Below, piece by piece: positions 5,984-9,969 of a stretch of 9,969 nucleotides of DNA. Position 1 is the stretch's first letter. Every line of letters begins with the position of its first letter. Origin of the DNA: Treponema sp. UBA3819 (GTDB lineage: Bacteria; Spirochaetota; Spirochaetia; Treponematales; Treponemataceae). A program made the position numbers and the translations under genes. The DNA lies in assembly GCA_002369025.1 (NCBI GenBank), contig DFDV01000089.1, positions 1 through 9,969 on the forward strand. Direction: 5' to 3'. The notes below the pieces were generated by a model. It had not been told where the DNA came from and made no database searches. It saw only the letters and a list, made by a program, of their open reading frames with translations.

Positions 5984-7162
5984 TCAGGCTTTTGCCAGAC
6001 CTGCTTTGCGGGCTTCGTCGGCTACGGCTTTTGCGACGGTTTCTGCGACGCGGGGGTCAAAGGGGTTGGGGATTATCATGTCGGGGCCGAGTTCGCTTTC
6101 GGAAACAAGGCTGGCAAGTCCACGGGCTGCGGCAATTTTCATTTCTTCGGTGATTTTACTTGCACGGCAGTCGAGGGCACCACGGAAAAGTCCAGGGAAA
6201 GCGAGGATGTTGTTAATCTGGTTGGGGTAGTCGCTGCGGCCTGTTCCGATGATGTAGGCTCCGGCTGCCTTTGCCTTTTCGTAGGTGATTTCCGGCTCAG
6301 GGTTTGCCATGGCAAAGAGAATTGATTTTGGTGCCATTGACTTGACCATTTCTTCGCTCACAAGGTTTGGAGCTGAAACGCCCACGAAAATATCTGCACC
6401 CACCATTGCTTCTTTCATTGTAATGCGGCGGTTGTCGGGGTTGGTGATTTGAGTGAGTTCCTGTGTCAAAAAGTCATATTTGTCGTAATCGTCCTTAATG
6501 ATGATTCCGTTGATGTTGAAGGCGTAAATTTTTCCGATGCCAAATTTGTGGAGCATACGGATGATTGAAGAACCGGCAGCTCCTGCACCGCTCACAACCA
6601 GGGTACAGTCCTCTGCCTTTTTGCCTGCAACTTTTAGGGCGTTCATGATTGCGGCGGTTACAACGATTGCGGTTCCGTGCTGGTCATCATGGAAAACCGG
6701 AATGTCCAGTTCTTTTATAAGTGTGCGTTCAATTTCTACGCAGCGGGGAGCAGAAATATCTTCCAGGTTGATGCCGCCAAAAGTGGGGGCAATCTGCTTG
6801 CAGAATTCAATAATCTTCTGGGGATCTTTTGTGTCGATACAGAGGGGAACTGCGTCCACGCCTGCAAATTTCTTAAAGAGAACGCATTTTCCTTCCATAA
6901 CAGGGAGGCCTGCGGCTGGTCCGATGTCGCCAAGACCCAAAACGGCTGTTCCGTCAGAAACAACGGCGATGGTATTTCCTTTCCAGGTGTATTTGTAAAC
7001 ATCGTCAGGGTTTTTGTGAATCTGGCGGCATGGCTCTGCTACTCCGGGAGTGTATGCCACAGACAAATCATCTCTATTTTCCAGGGGCATTTTCAGTTCA
7101 GTAGAAATCTTGCCCTGCCATTCAGCGTGTTTTTCTAATGCTTTTTCGTAAATTGTACTCAT
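5984..7162 (-). CDS. NAD(P)-dependent malic enzyme
   Basis: Catalyses oxidative decarboxylation of malate to pyruvate and CO2 with reduction of NAD(P)+, in the cytoplasm, linking C4 acids to pyruvate. The 392-residue protein is the short bacterial form without a phosphotransacetylase tail. Catalytic and binding motifs are all present: YTPGVAEPC (37-45, with the catalytic Tyr37), GDIGPAAGLPVMEGK (78-92, Lys92), the metal-binding INLEDISAPRC (131-141), PVFHDDQHGTAI (155-166), the nucleotide-binding GAGAAG (192-197), MANPEPEI (285-292), TGRSDYPNQINN (307-318), and PNPFDPRV (365-372). After the second Rossmann strand there is AFNING (214-219) where an acidic residue is usual, so NADP use is possible. 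The gene begins 18 nt after the phosphatase gene. No ribosome site is visible, but TATACT lies exactly 6 nt before the ATG, so it may be read both from the upstream gene and as a leaderless transcript. Confidence 0.93.
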   Translation of the reverse strand: MSTIYEKALEKHAEWQGKISTELKMPLENRDDLSVAYTPGVAEPCRQIHKNPDDVYKYTWKGNTIAVVSDGTAVLGLGDIGPAAGLPVMEGKCVLFKKFAGVDAVPLCIDTKDPQKIIEFCKQIAPTFGGINLEDISAPRCVEIERTLIKELDIPVFHDDQHGTAIVVTAAIMNALKVAGKKAEDCTLVVSGAGAAGSSIIRMLHKFGIGKIYAFNINGIIIKDDYDKYDFLTQELTQITNPDNRRITMKEAMVGADIFVGVSAPNLVSEEMVKSMAPKSILFAMANPEPEITYEKAKAAGAYIIGTGRSDYPNQINNILAFPGLFRGALDCRASKITEEMKIAAARGLASLVSESELGPDMIIPNPFDPRVAETVAKAVADEARKAGLAKA

Positions 7163-7168
7163 TCTGCC

Positions 7169-7174
7169 AGTATA
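7169..7174 (-). promoter_or_regulatory. -10-like element directly before malic enzyme
   Basis: On the - strand TATACT (7174-7169) is followed by GGCAGA and ATG, giving the same 6-nt gap as at the BASS and ATPase genes. The -35 candidate 17 bp further up (TTCCAG, 7197-7192) lies inside the phosphatase coding end and is weak. Confidence 0.35.
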
Positions 7175-7180
7175 GCAGAA

Positions 7181-9349
7181 TTATTCATCTACTGGAAGAA
7201 GTTCAAGCTCTGTTTCATCGGATTGGTCGTCTTCATTGCTTTCTGAAACGTAATCGCTCATCCGGTCACGCTTTGCAACAATGATGGTAATGTCGTCATC
7301 CAGAGGTTTTCCTTCGGTAAATGACCAGTGTTCTTTTGTTATGGCTTTGAGTATGTCATTGGATGACTTTTTACAGTTTTCCTTTACAATCCGCTTGAGC
7401 CTTTCTTTTCCAAACTGCTCCTGATTTTTATTGGAGGCTTCGATAATTCCATCCGTAAACCAGACCATAATATCTTGATCAGCCATATCAAACCGGGAGG
7501 TAGCAAAGGAAATTTCAATGCCCTGCATACCGATTGCTCCGTAGTGTTTCTTGCCGTCATTTCCTGTAATCTCTGTCACTTCATCAGTGGCGGCAGAATA
7601 CTTGAGGGGATAGGGATGGCCTGCATTTCCCAGTTCAACATGTACTAGCTCTGCGTCTGTATCATTTTCAAAACGGCACAAAAGTCCGGTAAGGTAGTTA
7701 TCAATTTCACCTTTTTCGTTCAGGATGATATTGTTTATGCGGGCAAGAATTCTATCCATGGGCTCTTTGCCGGCAAATCCCTTGTGAAAGGCGTGACCGA
7801 TGATATTTTTGGAAAGCATGGTGACAAGTCCCGCAGAAATGCCGTGTCCGGAAACATCGAACAATGAAAGTCCGTTCAAAAGGTGGTTTTCCGTGTAATA
7901 GTCATACAAGTCACCGGAAACAATTGCCTGTGAATTGTAGGAAACTGCAAGGTCCCAGCCTTTAAAGTGTTTGTTGGGCTCCGGGAAGAATCGCTGCTGT
8001 ACGATTGAAGCCATCTGCAAATCCAGATCCGCCCGGAATTTTTCTTTTTCAAGGCGCTCAGTCAAAATAGAAAGCTCATAATTTGCTCCCTGCAAATCAC
8101 GAGTCCGGATATCCACTTCTTCCTGAAGATGATTGGCAAGATATTCGTTACGCCTGTAGACGCGGGAAAACTGGGTAGACAGGATAATGATAAATATGAC
8201 AATGGACATGTGCCAGCAGAAAATTGAAAAATAGGGATAGACCTGAGTATTGTCGTGGAGGCGCAAAAAGATATCTAACAGAATGGAAATTGATAAAGGC
8301 ATAAAGCCGATGATTAATTCTGTTGCGCGTCTTCTGTATTTCTCTGCGCGAAGTCCTTTAACAACCCAGCAGGCACCGATGAAGCCCTGCACAAGAATCA
8401 GGCCAAACATAAGCGGCATGCTTGAGATAAGCCATTCATAGGTAGGTGCAAAAATTGTCAGCAAAATCTGAAGAGCAAGAATCGCAAGCCGGAATTTTTC
8501 CAGTTTAGGAGCCTTTTTCAGATTCACAAAGTCGGCAACAAACATTGTCGAAAAATACACAATCACATAAGGCGGTATACAAAGCGTAAGTTTGATAAAT
8601 GGAACATAGGGTATCAGGCCGTTAGTGTAGGCAGGCAGTTCCGTAGAAACAAAGGGCAGCAGAAAAATTGCCGTAAAGAAATTGAGGAAGGCAAAATCGC
8701 GGTATTGCTTAAATTGTTTCAGATTCAGGTAGAAACTGAGGTAGAGCACAAAAGTCAAAAGCAGGATGCCTATCAAAATCAGATAGACTTTTGTGTGATA
8801 AAAATTAAGTACTTCATAAAGCGGATAAGCACAACGTACCGGAAGAATTACAGAATGGCTGGAAATGGCACTCCGTCCCTGGGCATAAATTTTAATCAGG
8901 ATAGTATTTGTCTCATGCTGCTTGAGGACATCCATGGGAAAACTGAAAAAATGTGCCTTGAACATGGTAGAATGTTCATTGGGAGGAAAATCGCCGAATC
9001 TGGAAATGAATGTTCCGTTACAGTAGACTTTTTCTGCAAAGCGCAGATAGGGAATGACCAGACCCAAGGGTTGATGACGGTATGCCGGAGGAATAGTAAA
9101 ATCCGCGCGTACCCAGACATAGTGCTCACCCTTTCCCAGTATATTTCGCAGATTTGTCGTAGATTTGTCTTCCAGCCGCTTAAAATCCCGGCTGTGTTCT
9201 TCAGCATCTTCTACCGTAGACTCTTCCGTTGATTCCCAGTACATAAAAGTGTCGCTGATTTCCAGAGGCTTTACGGCTACATCATTATGTCTGTTACAGG
9301 AAATACAGCACACGGTGCAAAAGAGAGGCAGGAGAAGAATTTTCAACAT
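7181..9349 (-). CDS. 7TM receptor with periplasmic sensor domain and PP2C/SpoIIE phosphatase output
   Basis: Predicted membrane signalling protein that dephosphorylates a Ser/Thr-phosphorylated partner, typically an anti-sigma-factor antagonist. Positions count from GTG 9382; subtract 11 for the chosen start. MLKILLLPLFCTVCCISCNR (12-31) is a lipoprotein-like leader with Cys29 the likely lipidation site. Residues 32-195 form a beta-rich extracytoplasmic domain of jelly-roll type (HYVWVRADFTIP, YLRFAEKVYCNG). Seven hydrophobic helices follow at about 198-405, as in 7TMR-DISM proteins, then a coiled coil (415-460). The phosphatase domain (470-705) has every metal and catalytic motif: SGDLYDY (489-495), FDVSGHG (508-514), GNAGHP (585-590), WFTDGIIEASN (641-651), DDDIT (695-699). 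An acidic tail ends the protein. ATG 9349 is preferred to GTG 9382 because the best -10 hexamer lies just inside the longer frame. Malic enzyme follows after 18 nt. No anti-sigma or antagonist gene is adjacent. Confidence 0.9.
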   Translation of the reverse strand: MLKILLLPLFCTVCCISCNRHNDVAVKPLEISDTFMYWESTEESTVEDAEEHSRDFKRLEDKSTTNLRNILGKGEHYVWVRADFTIPPAYRHQPLGLVIPYLRFAEKVYCNGTFISRFGDFPPNEHSTMFKAHFFSFPMDVLKQHETNTILIKIYAQGRSAISSHSVILPVRCAYPLYEVLNFYHTKVYLILIGILLLTFVLYLSFYLNLKQFKQYRDFAFLNFFTAIFLLPFVSTELPAYTNGLIPYVPFIKLTLCIPPYVIVYFSTMFVADFVNLKKAPKLEKFRLAILALQILLTIFAPTYEWLISSMPLMFGLILVQGFIGACWVVKGLRAEKYRRRATELIIGFMPLSISILLDIFLRLHDNTQVYPYFSIFCWHMSIVIFIIILSTQFSRVYRRNEYLANHLQEEVDIRTRDLQGANYELSILTERLEKEKFRADLDLQMASIVQQRFFPEPNKHFKGWDLAVSYNSQAIVSGDLYDYYTENHLLNGLSLFDVSGHGISAGLVTMLSKNIIGHAFHKGFAGKEPMDRILARINNIILNEKGEIDNYLTGLLCRFENDTDAELVHVELGNAGHPYPLKYSAATDEVTEITGNDGKKHYGAIGMQGIEISFATSRFDMADQDIMVWFTDGIIEASNKNQEQFGKERLKRIVKENCKKSSNDILKAITKEHWSFTEGKPLDDDITIIVAKRDRMSDYVSESNEDDQSDETELELLPVDE

Positions 9350-9372
9350 TTTTTTCCAGACAAACACAGTAT

Positions 9373-9401
9373 AGTATATCACACTATCTGGAATTTTTAA
9401 A
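9373..9401 (-). promoter_or_regulatory. Promoter of the 7TM phosphatase gene
   Basis: On the - strand TTTAAA (9401-9396) and TATACT (9378-9373) are 17 bp apart; a second TATACT overlaps at 9373-9368. Transcription would start at about 9361-9366, which is downstream of GTG 9382 and 12-17 nt before ATG 9349. This decides the start codon. Only a weak GGA (9357-9355) serves as ribosome site. Confidence 0.5.
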
Positions 9402-9454
9402 ATGAAATGAAAGAGAATTTTTTTTATTTTCTGCCCATACCCTTCATTTTTTTG

Positions 9455-9482
9455 TGGACTTTCTGGAATATTCGTATATAAT
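9455..9482 (+). promoter_or_regulatory. Promoter of the four-TM protein gene
   Basis: TGGACT (9455-9460) and a perfect TATAAT (9477-9482) are 16 bp apart; a second TATAAT follows at 9483-9488. Transcription would start near 9489, giving a leader of about 30 nt that contains GGAG (9510-9513), 5 nt before the ATG. This is the only clear Shine-Dalgarno site in the window. Confidence 0.55.
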
Positions 9483-9518
9483 TATAATGTTAAATCTTCA
9501 GAAAATTATGGAGTTATT

Positions 9519-9968
9519 ATGACACTGAAAAAATCAACAGATCGTATGATTTATCTGATTGGCATGGCGTTAGCTTTTATCGGCATGTTAATTCCCTGTG
9601 TTCGTGAACCTGAAGAAGGTGTACTGAATGTATTCTCTGGCGCAGCATTTTTTAACCAGCCGGGAATCGCATACATCTCTACATTCATGGTTATTGTCTG
9701 GCTTGCAGCACTCGCTGGCATTATCATCTACTTTCTTACTAACTTTATGGTTGGTGACTTTGTAGCATGGCTGGTTGGAGCAGGCTTTGGTGCCGCTCAT
9801 GCAATTGCAATGTGCATGTACCTTGCAGAAAACTATGAAGAACTCGGCATGCTCAGCTGGCTTTATGTCGGTTCATTTGTTACATGTGCTGGCTTTACGA
9901 CTGCTCTGGTAGGTCTTATCCTCCAGGCAATCCACATTCAGCATCCTTTGAAGCCCAAGGCTGAATAA
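9519..9968 (+). CDS. Four-TM membrane protein of unknown function
   Basis: 149 residues, not recognised as any named family. Four hydrophobic helices are visible at about 10-28, 49-73, 81-103 and 115-138. The first is preceded by a basic N-terminus (LKKSTDR) and the protein ends in a short polar tail (HPLKPKAE). A loop of about 20 residues after helix 1 contains PCVREPEEG. The third helix is rich in small residues (GAGFGAAHA), suggesting tight helix packing. It has its own promoter and a good ribosome site, so expression may be substantial. It diverges from the 7TM phosphatase gene across a 169-bp AT-rich spacer, and shared control is possible but not shown. The gene is complete: the TAA stop ends one base before the window edge. 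Confidence 0.8.
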   Translation: MTLKKSTDRMIYLIGMALAFIGMLIPCVREPEEGVLNVFSGAAFFNQPGIAYISTFMVIVWLAALAGIIIYFLTNFMVGDFVAWLVGAGFGAAHAIAMCMYLAENYEELGMLSWLYVGSFVTCAGFTTALVGLILQAIHIQHPLKPKAE

Positions 9969-9969
9969 A

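Noticed and set aside
6537..7138. Two 153-codon + strand frames
   Set aside because: Both lie antisense within the malic enzyme gene, whose motifs are unambiguous.
8705..9232. 175-codon + strand frame
   Set aside because: Antisense to the extracytoplasmic and first TM region of the phosphatase; no recognisable domain and no ribosome site.
9350..9382. GTG 9382 as the phosphatase start
   Set aside because: It lies upstream of the predicted transcription start, and the extra 11 residues would spoil the lipoprotein-type leader that begins at ATG 9349.

Overview
The window looks like a stretch of chromosome from a host-associated spirochaete, most likely a Treponema. This is inferred, not proven. 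The main pointers are the large 7TM phosphatase with a relaxed lipoprotein-type leader and a SpoIIE output domain, a DUF4143 ATPase, a BASS transporter, and a moderately AT-rich base composition. No rRNA, tRNA, CRISPR array or intact mobile element was seen.

Left part (1-1262): the last codons of a membrane protein on +, a small XRE-type regulator on -, about 320 bp without an intact gene that holds what looks like a decayed IS5-type transposase start, and a complete G-rich Vsr-like endonuclease on + with no DNA methylase beside it. Middle (1325-3959): a two-gene transport operon on +, a BASS-family Na+ symporter overlapping by 20 nt a DAACS-family symporter. The second protein carries an unusual N-terminal domain resembling a degenerate histidine-kinase/RsbW-type ATPase fold, and it lacks the two residues that bind acidic amino acids. 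A weak hairpin follows it. Converging on this operon is a DUF4143 AAA ATPase (3991-5220, -), whose promoter is buried in tandem 23-bp repeats, each containing a TTTAGTGACACTAAA-type palindrome.

Next (5353-5983): a broken McrC gene, the nuclease half of a modified-cytosine-dependent restriction system, with a one-base frameshift in a poly-A run and an apparent internal deletion. After it comes a short GC-rich block of consecutive hairpins. Right part (5984-9968): malic enzyme lies 18 nt downstream of a 7TM/SpoIIE phosphatase gene, both on -. Diverging from the phosphatase is a four-TM membrane protein of unknown function on +.

Two themes cross the window. First, remnants of defence and mobile DNA (Vsr, McrC, transposase start, XRE regulator) lie among housekeeping genes. 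Second, several genes lack a Shine-Dalgarno sequence and have a -10-like hexamer 6 or 7 nt before the start codon (TATAAT, TATACT and TACAAT at exactly 6 nt), which suggests leaderless transcripts. The last gene, by contrast, has a normal promoter, leader and GGAG ribosome site.
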